Shown one piece after another: positions 53,150 to 60,916 of a stretch of DNA of 64,000 bases. The stretch lies in assembly GCA_027487835.1 (NCBI GenBank), contig JAIYCU010000044.1, positions 213,581 to 277,580 of the forward strand, in the 5' to 3' direction. The notes beneath the pieces are model-generated. The model worked only from the letters and a program-made list of their open reading frames with translations, made no database searches and was not told where the DNA came from. A program made the translations under genes and the position numbers. The first letter of the stretch is position 1; each line of letters starts with the position of its first letter. This DNA comes from Bacteroidota bacterium (GTDB taxonomy: Bacteria > Bacteroidota > Bacteroidia > UKL13-3).

Positions 53150-54549
53150 TATTTATTGATAAAAATTGGTGTCCCACTGATGGTACTTATACCATTTTTA
53201 TTGATTAATCGTATATGATGAAATAAAAGAGTACTACCTTTTGGTGCTGCCCTTTCCAAACTTCTTAACTCATTTCTTAAAAAGCGCGTATTGCTTTGAA
53301 GCTCTACCTTTTTCCCATTTGGGTAACAAAGGGTCATGCTAAAATTTAATACTTGCCAGTTTGGATTCATGCTTTCTAAGCAATGCGCTGTTTTTATTTC
53401 TGTTTCTCTGCCCGCAATATCTTTTGGCGCTACTCTTGGAGGATTTCCTTTTAATGCAAATACAGATTTTTTATCTAATAGAATGTTTCCTGCCATCATA
53501 TCCAATTCAAATCTTCCTTCAAACTCTGGAATGATAGTTAATGTATTTCCATTGCGTTGGACAGTTGCCCCTTTTGAAACAAAACGAAGTTCCTTAATTC
53601 TTTCTAATCCATTTAAGTCTAGCGTTAAGGTTAAGGGTTCGCTGAGGTAAGCGGCTATTTCTTGCTCTGTTTCTAGAAATCTAAGAGCTGGTTTAACAAC
53701 GCTTAATAATTGAGTAATGCCTTCTTCATCAACCGCAGCTTTGAGTGCATAATCACCTGGTAAGGTAGGGTTCCAGATAACTAAAAAATGCCTTCCATTA
53801 ACTATTGGTTTAATTCGTTCATCATTGATAGAAATAATCGGCTCAATAGAATCTCTAGAAAAAAAGTCAAAAACAACTTCTTCGCCAACATAATAAGTAC
53901 TTTTATATCCTTGAAGTAGGGCAGAGTCAGAGGCTGCTGAAACATTCACTAATTTTGCGTTAAATACTTCCTTTTTAAAATACTGTAAGGTCTGTGTTAA
54001 AACAACCATCTTTAAATGTGCAATGATTGAGCCAATGGTTCCGTTAGGGGCTTCTTTTAAAAATTTATTAGGGTACTTAATTGCACCAATTCTTTCCTCA
54101 TTTGTAAGCCCTAAATCAGAACGGAGTTTTTCTCTATAGCCAGCTGGAAAGGCATCAATTAAGGAGGATAATTTCCCATGAATTGCATTGCCAATTTTAT
54201 CCCTAGTGATATATTGTTTGGTATATTTTTGTTCTTTAAGCCACGATTTTTTATTTGCTTTATCTTTACTAAACGCTAAAAAATGATCTTCTAAACTATC
54301 TAGAAAATTTAAAGTTTCAATGCTTTTAGATTTAATAGATATTTCTTCTGGCAGCATTGGCTCTATGGCCTGAAGCCTATCCTTTAACTGACTATTTAGT
54401 GCAAGTTGTGTTTTGGATAGTGGCTGGAAATGCACCACAAATTCACCAGGAGATGACTGGAAAAAGAAAATGAAAAAGATCAAATACAAGAAGGTTAGCC
54501 TCTTGAAATTTAATGCTTTTGATTTTGAAATTAATAATGCTCTGGCCAT
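53149..54549 (-). CDS. GldM-like motor protein (first of two)
   Basis: This 466-residue protein also has one N-terminal membrane helix (about 17-36, RLTFLYLIFFIFFF) and an extended periplasmic region. NGTIGSIIAHLKMVVLTQT near 171 resembles the end of the GldM D1 helical domain, and the C-terminal segment RSLERAAPKGSTLLFHHIRL near 430 matches the GldM D4 motif in which G-x-x-x-x-F-x-x-I-x precedes a Gly turn. At the position of the membrane Arg kept in the second copy there is Asn14; Lys16-Arg17 are shifted. Two unlike GldM proteins side by side suggest a heterodimer, comparable with AglQ/AglS of Myxococcus. Confidence 0.68.
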   Translation of the reverse strand: MARALLISKSKALNFKRLTFLYLIFFIFFFQSSPGEFVVHFQPLSKTQLALNSQLKDRLQAIEPMLPEEISIKSKSIETLNFLDSLEDHFLAFSKDKANKKSWLKEQKYTKQYITRDKIGNAIHGKLSSLIDAFPAGYREKLRSDLGLTNEERIGAIKYPNKFLKEAPNGTIGSIIAHLKMVVLTQTLQYFKKEVFNAKLVNVSAASDSALLQGYKSTYYVGEEVVFDFFSRDSIEPIISINDERIKPIVNGRHFLVIWNPTLPGDYALKAAVDEEGITQLLSVVKPALRFLETEQEIAAYLSEPLTLTLDLNGLERIKELRFVSKGATVQRNGNTLTIIPEFEGRFELDMMAGNILLDKKSVFALKGNPPRVAPKDIAGRETEIKTAHCLESMNPNWQVLNFSMTLCYPNGKKVELQSNTRFLRNELRSLERAAPKGSTLLFHHIRLINKNGISTISGTPIFINK

Positions 54550-54554
54550 AGCCT

Positions 54555-55046
54555 TTATTTGGTACCCGATAAGAAATCACGATACTTGGAATTGATTTTT
54601 TCCATGTGCTCATTGTATTCACCAAGCTGCTTATTAAAACCTTGCATTTTATCTTGCATTTCCTTGCTTGCATTGGCATTTTGAGTCATTTCATTTTTTA
54701 TATTGCCAATTGCATTGTTAAGTCCGCTAATTTGGTCAGTTAAGGCATTTAGGGTTGAACCAAATTGATTCATTGCACTATTATAATGAGCAATATCAGC
54801 TGTTTCTTCGCCTTCTTTTGAAAGTTGAGGGAATACTCTTTCCCATTCATATTCGGTATCTTCTGGCGTTCTCTCAAAAGCCGAAACCAAAAATACTAAA
54901 ACTTCAATTGATAGGCCTGCAATGAATAGCTCATTCGCAAAATCCCAATCAACAAATTTGAACATAGAGCCTACCAATACCACGGCCGCACCAAAGCCAT
55001 AAAAGAAGGTGATTAGGTTAAGTTTTCCTTTAGATTTATTTGCCAT
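54555..55046 (-). CDS. gldL: GldL-like motor protein
   Basis: The 163-residue protein has two membrane helices (about 11-33 and 39-58) and a C-terminal coiled coil, the architecture of GldL, the pentameric cytoplasmic-membrane ring of the type IX secretion/gliding motor. FYGFGAAVVLVGSMFKFVDW contains Lys30, and GLSIEVLVFLVSAFE contains Glu48, corresponding to the helix Lys and Glu that couple proton flow in Flavobacterium GldL. VFPQLSKE after the helices is also GldL-like. It is shorter than usual GldL. The neighbours are GldM-like, but GldK and GldN are absent, so this is not the standard gldKLMN operon. Confidence 0.8.
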   Translation of the reverse strand: MANKSKGKLNLITFFYGFGAAVVLVGSMFKFVDWDFANELFIAGLSIEVLVFLVSAFERTPEDTEYEWERVFPQLSKEGEETADIAHYNSAMNQFGSTLNALTDQISGLNNAIGNIKNEMTQNANASKEMQDKMQGFNKQLGEYNEHMEKINSKYRDFLSGTK

Positions 55047-55050
55047 TTGA

Positions 55051-55578
55051 CTAGTTATTACGCTTAATTATAAATTCATTGAAATTGTCCCATGTAGATT
55101 GATATTTTTCAAGAGACTTTTGTGTACTAAATCTGATTCCCAAAATTACACCTAAAGAAGCCAAGGCCAATAAAGCAACATAAATAATAAGTTGCTGATT
55201 CCATTGCTCCTCTAGAGTGGCCTTTACACCTTCCATAGTTTTATTTTGTTCTTCAAATTTCTTTTGAAATCCATCTAAGGCTAGGTTAACTGCACGCTCA
55301 TTTTGCGCCTGTACTTCAAAATTTCTGATAACCCCTTCTTGGGTTTCTATACTTATCTTATTTAAAGTATCTATAGACAAAGTTAGCTGTTGTTCAATTT
55401 CAGGTACTCTGCTTTCTAAGCTGGTGATTTTTCTATTTGCCTCCACCAATGCAGATTTTGTGCGTTTTAACTCGCGCTTCAAGGACTGAATTTCTTGGTT
55501 AATTGGATTGTCAGTAACATTCTGAGAATTTCCAATCATTGGAATTAAGATGCAAATAATAATTAGGAGCTTTTTCAT
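55051..55578 (-). CDS. Coiled-coil protein with signal peptide and C-terminal membrane helix
   Basis: A 175-residue protein not recognised by family. It has an N-terminal signal peptide (residues 1-18, ending GNSQ), a long predicted coiled coil from about 25 to 125, then one membrane helix (130-148, IIYVALLALASLGVILGI) and a short basic tail. With the signal removed, the coiled coil would stand in the periplasm anchored by the C-terminal helix. It is the first gene of the GldL/GldM-like operon, four bases upstream of gldL, so it may be a regulator or anchor of the motor. The promoter at 55595-55626 drives it. Confidence 0.65.
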   Translation of the reverse strand: MKKLLIIICILIPMIGNSQNVTDNPINQEIQSLKRELKRTKSALVEANRKITSLESRVPEIEQQLTLSIDTLNKISIETQEGVIRNFEVQAQNERAVNLALDGFQKKFEEQNKTMEGVKATLEEQWNQQLIIYVALLALASLGVILGIRFSTQKSLEKYQSTWDNFNEFIIKRNN

Positions 55579-55594
55579 ATTCTAATCAATAGGT

Positions 55595-55626
55595 CAAATT
55601 TATTGGCCTCTTGCACTAAGTGCAAA
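55595..55626 (-). promoter_or_regulatory. Bacteroidota promoter of the GldL/GldM-like operon
   Basis: Read on the minus strand: TTTG (55626-55623), 20-base spacer, TAAATTTG (55602-55595), a perfect fit to TTTG-N19-21-TAnnTTTG. The expected transcription start leaves a leader of about 10-15 bases before the ATG at 55578. Confidence 0.75.
55611..55625. promoter_or_regulatory. Perfect 15-base palindrome overlapping the -33 box (candidate operator)
   Basis: TTGCACT-A-AGTGCAA is a perfect inverted repeat around one central base. It covers most of the -33 element and the adjoining spacer of the promoter at 55595-55626, the position expected for a repressor site. No regulator gene is adjacent. Confidence 0.55.
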
Positions 55627-55726
55627 GGGTTAATGTTAACAAGTTCGTTGAAAGTTAGCGGGATTTTAAACTAACTAGACACAATTTTAACTTTTTGAGT
55701 GAACTTTTTGTAAAATTATTATTAAC

Positions 55727-55760
55727 AATTTTAAGAATGAAGTCGAATACTCTTAAAATT
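55727..55760 (-). terminator. Possible terminator after the small secreted protein gene
   Basis: AATTTTAAGA (55727-55736) pairs perfectly with TCTTAAAATT (55751-55760), 42 bases beyond the stop of the gene ending at 55802 on the minus strand. The stem is A/T-rich and the following T-tract is broken, so the call is weak. Confidence 0.35.
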
Positions 55761-55801
55761 TAAACTATGCATATGCTAGAATAATTTATTAATAATGAAT
55801 T

Positions 55802-56242
55802 TTACCTAAATATAATTTCTTGCGCTGAAATTGCGTCATCCAGCATTACCCAAAACAAAGTTTGTGCGTATCCGCTGTAAAGCAGCATTACATTTTGCTC
55901 AATTTTCTTAGTTTTATTGGAAGGATCTTCTACCTCAAAAGTGTGAAAGGCTGCAATTTGGTAGCGCTTTCCTGCATGTAAACAGGGCAATCGATGGGCA
56001 TCAATACTTTTATCGCTGAAAAATGCTTCCATTAGTCCAACTCCTGTAACCCTATCGATTTTACTAGTATCCAACGGCAGAGTTCGCGCATATTCATCAA
56101 TATAATTAAAATTCTGAGTGCCTTTCTTACATTCTCCAATGGTTAACCATTCGCCTACTTGCAAATTAATTGCACCTTGACCATTAGATAAATTTGCAAG
56201 GGCAAAAAATCCCAATAATAGCATCAATTTATTTTTTTTCAT
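55802..56242 (-). CDS. Small secreted protein of unknown function
   Basis: I do not recognise this 146-residue protein. A signal peptide is clear (residues 1-22, LLGFFALANLSNGQ). The mature part has two Cys (in IGECKKG and LPCLHAGK), a central VTGVGLMEAFF segment and several short beta-like stretches, without repeats or membrane helices. It is the last gene of an operon with rfbC and the tryptophan dioxygenase gene (14- and 15-base gaps). No function is proposed. Confidence 0.6.
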   Translation of the reverse strand: MKKNKLMLLLGFFALANLSNGQGAINLQVGEWLTIGECKKGTQNFNYIDEYARTLPLDTSKIDRVTGVGLMEAFFSDKSIDAHRLPCLHAGKRYQIAAFHTFEVEDPSNKTKKIEQNVMLLYSGYAQTLFWVMLDDAISAQEIIFR

Positions 56243-56256
56243 TTAGCCTTACTTAA

Positions 56257-57207
56257 TTACATAAAGGCACTTTTGCCCCATTCTTCCATTTCTTGCTCAG
56301 ACCATAATTCCGGAAAAAATATACGCTTTTGAAACCTTGGTGGCAAATACTTTTGCCAATTTGTTCCGCCCGTTGCCAGAATATCGCTTGGTTGTTTTTG
56401 CAAATATTTAACAGCCGATTTATAATGCATCAAAGGCCAATTGATATTAACATTTTGATCTAAAGTTCGAAGTTCATTTATTAGAATTGGGTTATTTTTG
56501 TCAAGCTTACTAAGAGAATCAAATAATGTTTTTAGATTTTTATCTTTAAAATCATAAGCTAAACGCTCTAACTCATTGTTATACTTATGTTCAAACTGGG
56601 TTAGGGTCAAGGTTTTTTTACCTGTGGCTATCTCAGTTGCACCAGCTCTCCAATAAATATGAGGAAACATGTCTTCAATAGAAGAATCCACATTAAAGCT
56701 ATCCTTTCTTTCTTTATCTAATAGATTGAAAAATTGGGTACAACAAATTTCAATTTTTCGATATTGAGCACTTTGAAAACCACTTGCCGGTAATAAACTC
56801 ATTCTAAATTTAAGGAATTGCTCTTTTTCCATCCCATTCACCATTATTTCGAATGAATGTGTTAGGTTCTTAAAATATGCATTAATTCTGGCTACCCGAT
56901 TTGAAAAAAAATCAGCTGTAAGATTCCCTTTCTCTGCAGCCAGCTGGTGGATTTCATGTAAGCTCAATTTGAAATAAAGCTCCGTTATTTGGTGATACAT
57001 GATAAAGATTTCTTCATCAGGAATGTTTGTCTTTGGCTTTTGTAAACTCAAAAGCGTATCAACCATTATATAATCCCAGTAATTTGTATATTCTTGATAC
57101 AATAAACCTTCCAAATATGCCTTAAAGTCTTGCGCATTTACCTCGTACTTTTCCTTTAAGAGGTTTATTAAAGTTACAACTTCAGGATCTATGTTTGAAT
57201 TTTCCAT
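56257..57207 (-). CDS. Tryptophan 2,3-dioxygenase family protein
   Basis: The haem enzyme TDO opens the indole ring of tryptophan to N-formylkynurenine. This 316-residue protein has YHQITELYFKLSLHEIH near 71 (substrate His and the HE pair), FRMSLLPASGFQSAQYRKIE near 135, the best-conserved TDO segment, and ATGGTNWQKYLPP near 279. The His of WPLMHYKSAV near 256 is at the place of the proximal haem ligand. The C-terminal part departs from classic TDO (GTGG-S/T-x-G), so the substrate could differ. It sits in an operon with rfbC, an odd neighbour; other kynurenine genes are absent. Confidence 0.82.
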   Translation of the reverse strand: MENSNIDPEVVTLINLLKEKYEVNAQDFKAYLEGLLYQEYTNYWDYIMVDTLLSLQKPKTNIPDEEIFIMYHQITELYFKLSLHEIHQLAAEKGNLTADFFSNRVARINAYFKNLTHSFEIMVNGMEKEQFLKFRMSLLPASGFQSAQYRKIEICCTQFFNLLDKERKDSFNVDSSIEDMFPHIYWRAGATEIATGKKTLTLTQFEHKYNNELERLAYDFKDKNLKTLFDSLSKLDKNNPILINELRTLDQNVNINWPLMHYKSAVKYLQKQPSDILATGGTNWQKYLPPRFQKRIFFPELWSEQEMEEWGKSAFM

Positions 57208-57222
57208 CTAGTTTAGGTTAGT

Positions 57223-57765
57223 TTAAAAAGGACTTGTAAAATCCTTCAATAGCGGCAGCACTTGGTCTTTTTCAGAAACAATCGGATTTTCAGAAACCCA
57301 ATTTATCCCAATTTCTGGGTCGTTCCAAAATAAGCCGCCTTCGCTAGCTCTATGATACATATTTGTGCATTTGTATAAAAAGATTGTTTTATCTTCTAAA
57401 GTTTCAAATCCATGGGCAAACCCAGGTGGAATCCAAAACATAAGGTGATTGCTTTCAGAAAGTTCTAAGGAATAGCTCTTTCCATAGTTTGGTGAGTTTT
57501 TGCGGATGTCAACAATTACATCCATAACCGCCCCTTGTACCACGCGTACCAATTTACCTTGCTCAAATGGTGGTGCCTGAAAATGTAAACCACGGGTAGC
57601 CCCTTTATGCGACATGCTTTGATTGTCTTGCACAAAAACGGCCTCAATCCCCGCCTCCTTAAACATATTTGTATTGTAACTCTCATAGAAATAACCCCTT
57701 GGGTCATTAAAAACCTTGGGCTCAATTATAAGAGGCCCGTCTATGAATATCTTGCTTGTCTTCAA
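57223..57765 (-). CDS. rfbC: dTDP-4-dehydrorhamnose 3,5-epimerase
   Basis: RfbC/RmlC epimerises dTDP-4-keto-6-deoxyglucose at C3 and C5 on the way to dTDP-L-rhamnose. The 180-residue cupin protein contains GPLIIEPKVFNDPRGYFYES near 10, QDNQSMSHKGATRGLHFQ near 47 with the catalytic His, VDIRKNSPNYGK near 85, and WIPPGFAHGFETLEDKT near 111. The start is TTG at 57765; no ATG fits. The genes rmlA, rmlB and rmlD are not in the window. It is the first gene of an operon with the tryptophan dioxygenase family gene. Confidence 0.92.
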   Translation of the reverse strand: MKTSKIFIDGPLIIEPKVFNDPRGYFYESYNTNMFKEAGIEAVFVQDNQSMSHKGATRGLHFQAPPFEQGKLVRVVQGAVMDVIVDIRKNSPNYGKSYSLELSESNHLMFWIPPGFAHGFETLEDKTIFLYKCTNMYHRASEGGLFWNDPEIGINWVSENPIVSEKDQVLPLLKDFTSPF

Positions 57766-57834
57766 AATAGATTATTTGCAACAATTATAACAAATACCTA
57801 ACTATTTTAAATCAGTAATATTAGAAAATCCTAG

Positions 57835-57864
57835 TTTGTCGTTACAAATCAAAATGTATTTTTG
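57835..57864 (+). promoter_or_regulatory. Bacteroidota promoter directly before an ATG (leaderless candidate)
   Basis: TTTG (57835-57838), an 18-base spacer and TATTTTTG (57857-57864) fit the Bacteroidota promoter. The ATG at 57869 begins 5 bases after the -7 box, about where transcription should start, so the mRNA is probably leaderless or nearly so. Confidence 0.6.
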
Positions 57865-57868
57865 CAAA

Positions 57869-58801
57869 ATGGAATACGATAAGAAAATAAAACGGTATAA
57901 AATTGTCATCATAGCACAATCTGTATTAAACATCATTTTAATACTGTTATTGGGCTTCTTTACTTATACTTATTTTAAAACTGATAAAAGTCTATCAGAT
58001 AAAAAGGTTGAACTTTTTCAATCTGATTCCACCCGTGTTGCTTTGGAAGCAGAATTAATAGACACAGATTCGATGCTTACACTTTATAAGGGAAAAAATA
58101 CAGAACTCGACCAATTTCTGCGAGAGAAAAACGATTCCCTTCAACAGTTTGCTGAAAGAATTGAAAAATTATTGAAAAAAGGCAGCTTAACTCGCGAAGA
58201 GCTTAATAAAGCCAATGATGAGTTAGACTTACTAAGGTATTATAAAAAGAAATATCTGGGGCAAATCGACTCATTAAATGCAGTGATACTTAATCTTGGT
58301 GAAGAAAATACCACCCTTAAGTCGGACATTAAAATGCAAAAGCGTAAAAATGAAGACCTAAATATGGATGTGGCTCGCCTAAGTAATAAAGTGGTGGCTG
58401 GCTCTAGGTTAACCACGCAAAACATTTATATTACTGGCATTAAGCAAAGAACCAATGGAAAAGAAAAGGAAACCATTCGCGTTACTCAATTGAGTCAGCT
58501 AAAGATTAGCTTTCTCCTAAATGAAAATTTTGTAACAGACAAAGGGCCAAAAGATATATTTCTAAAAATTGTTGGGCCAGATGGCTCAACCGTTTACAAT
58601 CAAATTGCTGGTTCAGGTACCTTCAAGTTCCAAAATGAAGAGTCTTTATACAGTACTAAGAAAACAATTGACTTTTCTAATGAAGCCCAGAACGTTAGTA
58701 TTTACTGGGAAAAGGGCTCCGAGTTTGCAAAAGGACTCTACAAAGCAGAGTTGTTTTGCGAAGGATTTAAAATTGGTAACACAGAATTTGAATTAAAATA
58801 A
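57869..58801 (+). CDS. Inner-membrane coiled-coil protein of unknown function
   Basis: The 310-residue protein has a short cytoplasmic N-terminus, one membrane helix (about 12-36, IVIIAQSVLNIILILLLGFF), a long coiled coil (about 45-180, rich in Asp, Glu and Lys) and a C-terminal beta-rich domain starting near TTQNIYITGIKQ. That domain has regular strands (IFLKIVGPDGSTVYN, GLYKAELFCEGFKIG). Similar proteins are common in Bacteroidota without assigned function. I start it at 57869: upstream in-frame starts at 57836 and 57854 fall inside the promoter. Confidence 0.72.
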   Translation: MEYDKKIKRYKIVIIAQSVLNIILILLLGFFTYTYFKTDKSLSDKKVELFQSDSTRVALEAELIDTDSMLTLYKGKNTELDQFLREKNDSLQQFAERIEKLLKKGSLTREELNKANDELDLLRYYKKKYLGQIDSLNAVILNLGEENTTLKSDIKMQKRKNEDLNMDVARLSNKVVAGSRLTTQNIYITGIKQRTNGKEKETIRVTQLSQLKISFLLNENFVTDKGPKDIFLKIVGPDGSTVYNQIAGSGTFKFQNEESLYSTKKTIDFSNEAQNVSIYWEKGSEFAKGLYKAELFCEGFKIGNTEFELK

Positions 58802-58817
58802 GCAAATCTTATATTCG
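58787..58817 (+). promoter_or_regulatory. Candidate promoter of the small lipoprotein gene
   Basis: TTTG (58787-58790), a 19-base spacer and TATATTCG (58810-58817, one mismatch to TAnnTTTG) overlap the end of the preceding gene. The predicted leader to the ATG at 58865 is about 43 bases and contains the 14-base repeat at 58834. Confidence 0.45.
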
Positions 58818-58833
58818 TTGCCGCAAATCGTTA

Positions 58834-58847
58834 AGGTTTCGGTTTGA
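58834..58847 (+). repeat. 14-base intergenic repeat, copy 2
   Basis: AGGTTTCGGTTTGA, identical to 48530-48543. It lies in the predicted leader of the small lipoprotein gene. Significance unknown. Confidence 0.4.
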
Positions 58848-58864
58848 ACACAAAGCACATAAAA

Positions 58865-59092
58865 ATGAAAAAAATTGCCGTATTACTTTCACTTGGATTG
58901 ACTCTTACTTTTGCTGCTTGTCATTATGGTACTGAAGAAGCCCAAAAAACATTGGAAACTAACCAGGAATATAAAAACGATAAAAGTGAGTACTCTGTGA
59001 ATAAGGCTAATGTAGCCATTCCTGAGGAAAGCCCAGCTAGCGCAGATACTGCTGCTTCTGCCCTAAAAGATACTGCTGTTACTGTTAAGTAA
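58865..59092 (+). CDS. Small lipoprotein of unknown function
   Basis: A 75-residue protein with a lipoprotein signal: MKKIAVLLSLGLTLTFAAC, with Cys19 as lipidation site. The mature part is only 57 residues, polar and Ala/Ser/Thr-rich (ESPASADTAASALKDTAV), probably disordered. I use the ATG at 58865; a TTG at 58844 would bury the signal peptide. It is 8 bases before msrC and may share its transcript. It has no recognisable domain. Confidence 0.65.
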   Translation: MKKIAVLLSLGLTLTFAACHYGTEEAQKTLETNQEYKNDKSEYSVNKANVAIPEESPASADTAASALKDTAVTVK

Positions 59093-59100
59093 TTAGCGAT

Positions 59101-59580
59101 ATGCAAACCCTTCACCAAGACGAAAATCTTAGCAAAGAAGATATTTACCTTCAATTGCTACCGCAGATTTCCGCCTTGCTTGACGGTGAAACTGATTCAA
59201 TAGCCAACCAGGCCAACTTTGTAGCTGCTTTAAAAGGAGCCTTTCAATGGTGGTGGGTTGGCTTTTATTTTGTAAAGGAAGACGAATTAGTTTTGGGTCC
59301 ATTTCAAGGTCCGATTGCTTGCACCAGAATTGCCTTTGGTAAAGGTGTTTGCGGCGCAGCTTGGCAATCGCAAAAAGCAATTATTGTTCAAGATGTTCAC
59401 CAATTTACAGGGCATATTGCTTGCTCTACCGCTTCACAATCAGAAATTGTATTACCTATACTAGATGCCCAAGGAAATTGTATTGGGGTTTTGGACGTGG
59501 ACAGCGAGCACCTTAATCACTTCGATGAAGTGGATGAGAAATACCTTTCTCAATTGATTCCACTTTTGTTTCACTTCTAG
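59101..59580 (+). CDS. msrC: Free methionine-(R)-sulfoxide reductase (GAF domain)
   Basis: fRMsr reduces free Met-R-sulfoxide in the cytoplasm with thioredoxin. The 159-residue single GAF domain carries WWWVGFYFVKEDELVLGPFQ near residue 44 and the three conserved cysteines: GPIACTRIAFG, KGVCGAAW and GHIACSTASQSEIV. The latter segments and LDVDSEHLNHFDE near 140 are diagnostic. The length is normal for the family. Its neighbours give no specific clue. Confidence 0.92.
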   Translation: MQTLHQDENLSKEDIYLQLLPQISALLDGETDSIANQANFVAALKGAFQWWWVGFYFVKEDELVLGPFQGPIACTRIAFGKGVCGAAWQSQKAIIVQDVHQFTGHIACSTASQSEIVLPILDAQGNCIGVLDVDSEHLNHFDEVDEKYLSQLIPLLFHF

Positions 59581-59658
59581 GGGTGTCATTAAAAAGTTCT
59601 ATAAGTTAAACTTGCCTTTTATTACTTTACTTTTCTTATTTTTCCTGAAATTTCATTT

Positions 59659-60879
59659 ATGAAGCAGGATAAACGCGTGATTGTTTTAATTGTAGTGGCT
59701 GCCTTGGGCTATTTTGTAGACATCTATGATTTGATAGTTTTTAATGTGGTAAAAAATGAGAGCCTAAAGCATTTGGGTTTTATTGGAAACGACCTTAAAA
59801 AGTATGAAATTTATTTGTTTAACCTCCAGATGACCGGCATGCTAGTTGGAGGTTTATTATGGGGAATAATGGGTGACAAAAAAGGACGCGTATCCGTTTT
59901 ATTCGGTTCTATATTTTTATATTCTATTGCCAATATTGCCAATGCCTTTGTTACAACAATTGATCAATATGCATTTGTCAGGTTTATTGCAGGTATTGGG
60001 CTCGCCGGAGAATTAGGTGCAGGCATTACCCTAGTAGCTGAAAATATGCCTAAAGAAAAACGAGGCTTTGGCACCATGATAATTGTAACCTTTGGTGCAT
60101 TAGGCGCAGTTGTAGCAAGTTTAGTAGGCAAAAGCTTTGGTTGGCAAACAACTTATATAGTAGGAGGATGTTTGGGCTTGGGTTTATTATTACTAAGAGC
60201 TGGTGCATACGAAAGTGGCATGTACCAAAACCTTTTGCAAAACTCCCACATCAAACGAGGGAATTTCTTTTCATTGTTTAAGAAAAGCAGTTTGTTTTTA
60301 AAATACGTATCATGTATTCTTATTGGTTTACCTATTTGGTATGCCATTGGTGTACTTGTCAATTTATCTCCAAGGTTTGCAGAAGCAAATGGATTAGTAG
60401 GGGGTGTTGACGTGGCTGATAGCGTTATGTTTGCATATTTGGGTTTATCAGTGGGTGATTTATTAAGTGGTTTGCTTAGCCAATTTATGCGCAGTCGTAA
60501 AAAAGTAGTGTTTTTATATTTAGGACTTTCATTTTTATTAATGTTGGTTTATTTGTTTAACAAAGAGGTGAGTGTCTTATATTATAAATGGATGTGCTTC
60601 GGGATAGGATTTGCCACTGGGTATTGGGCTTTATTTGTAACCATCGCAAGTGAACAATTTGGCACCAATATAAGGTCTACCGTAACTAATACAGTTCCTA
60701 ATTTTGTGCGTGGTGCAGTAGTGCCTATTACACTAAGTTTTGCTAGCTTAAGCATTTCTGTTGGAGTAATAATATCGGCCTTTTGGGTTGGCCTAGTTTG
60801 CTTGTTGTTGGCCTTTGTTGCCACACTTTATATAAAAGACTCCTTTAGTAAGGATTTAAATTATTTTGAGATTGACTAA
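59659..60879 (+). CDS. MFS transporter (sugar-porter/metabolite:H+ symporter-like)
   Basis: The 406-residue membrane protein has about 12 helices in two bundles. ALGYFVDIYDLIVFNVV in helix 1, GDKKGRVSVLFGS near 73 (motif A), GIGLAGELGAGITLVAE near 111 and KEKRGFGTMII near 133 are typical of the metabolite:proton symporter and sugar-porter branches. The C-terminal half keeps TGYWALFVTIASEQFGTNIR near 315. The substrate cannot be told. It begins after a 78-base gap and ends 38 bases before the next supported start. Confidence 0.85.
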   Translation: MKQDKRVIVLIVVAALGYFVDIYDLIVFNVVKNESLKHLGFIGNDLKKYEIYLFNLQMTGMLVGGLLWGIMGDKKGRVSVLFGSIFLYSIANIANAFVTTIDQYAFVRFIAGIGLAGELGAGITLVAENMPKEKRGFGTMIIVTFGALGAVVASLVGKSFGWQTTYIVGGCLGLGLLLLRAGAYESGMYQNLLQNSHIKRGNFFSLFKKSSLFLKYVSCILIGLPIWYAIGVLVNLSPRFAEANGLVGGVDVADSVMFAYLGLSVGDLLSGLLSQFMRSRKKVVFLYLGLSFLLMLVYLFNKEVSVLYYKWMCFGIGFATGYWALFVTIASEQFGTNIRSTVTNTVPNFVRGAVVPITLSFASLSISVGVIISAFWVGLVCLLLAFVATLYIKDSFSKDLNYFEID

Positions 60880-60916
60880 TAGCTGTACTAGAAACAAGAA
60901 AATTATTTATTTGCAT

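Noticed and set aside
53336..53650. 104-codon frame opposite the first GldM-like gene
   Set aside because: It lies wholly within a well-supported gene on the other strand and has no recognisable motif; treated as a shadow frame.
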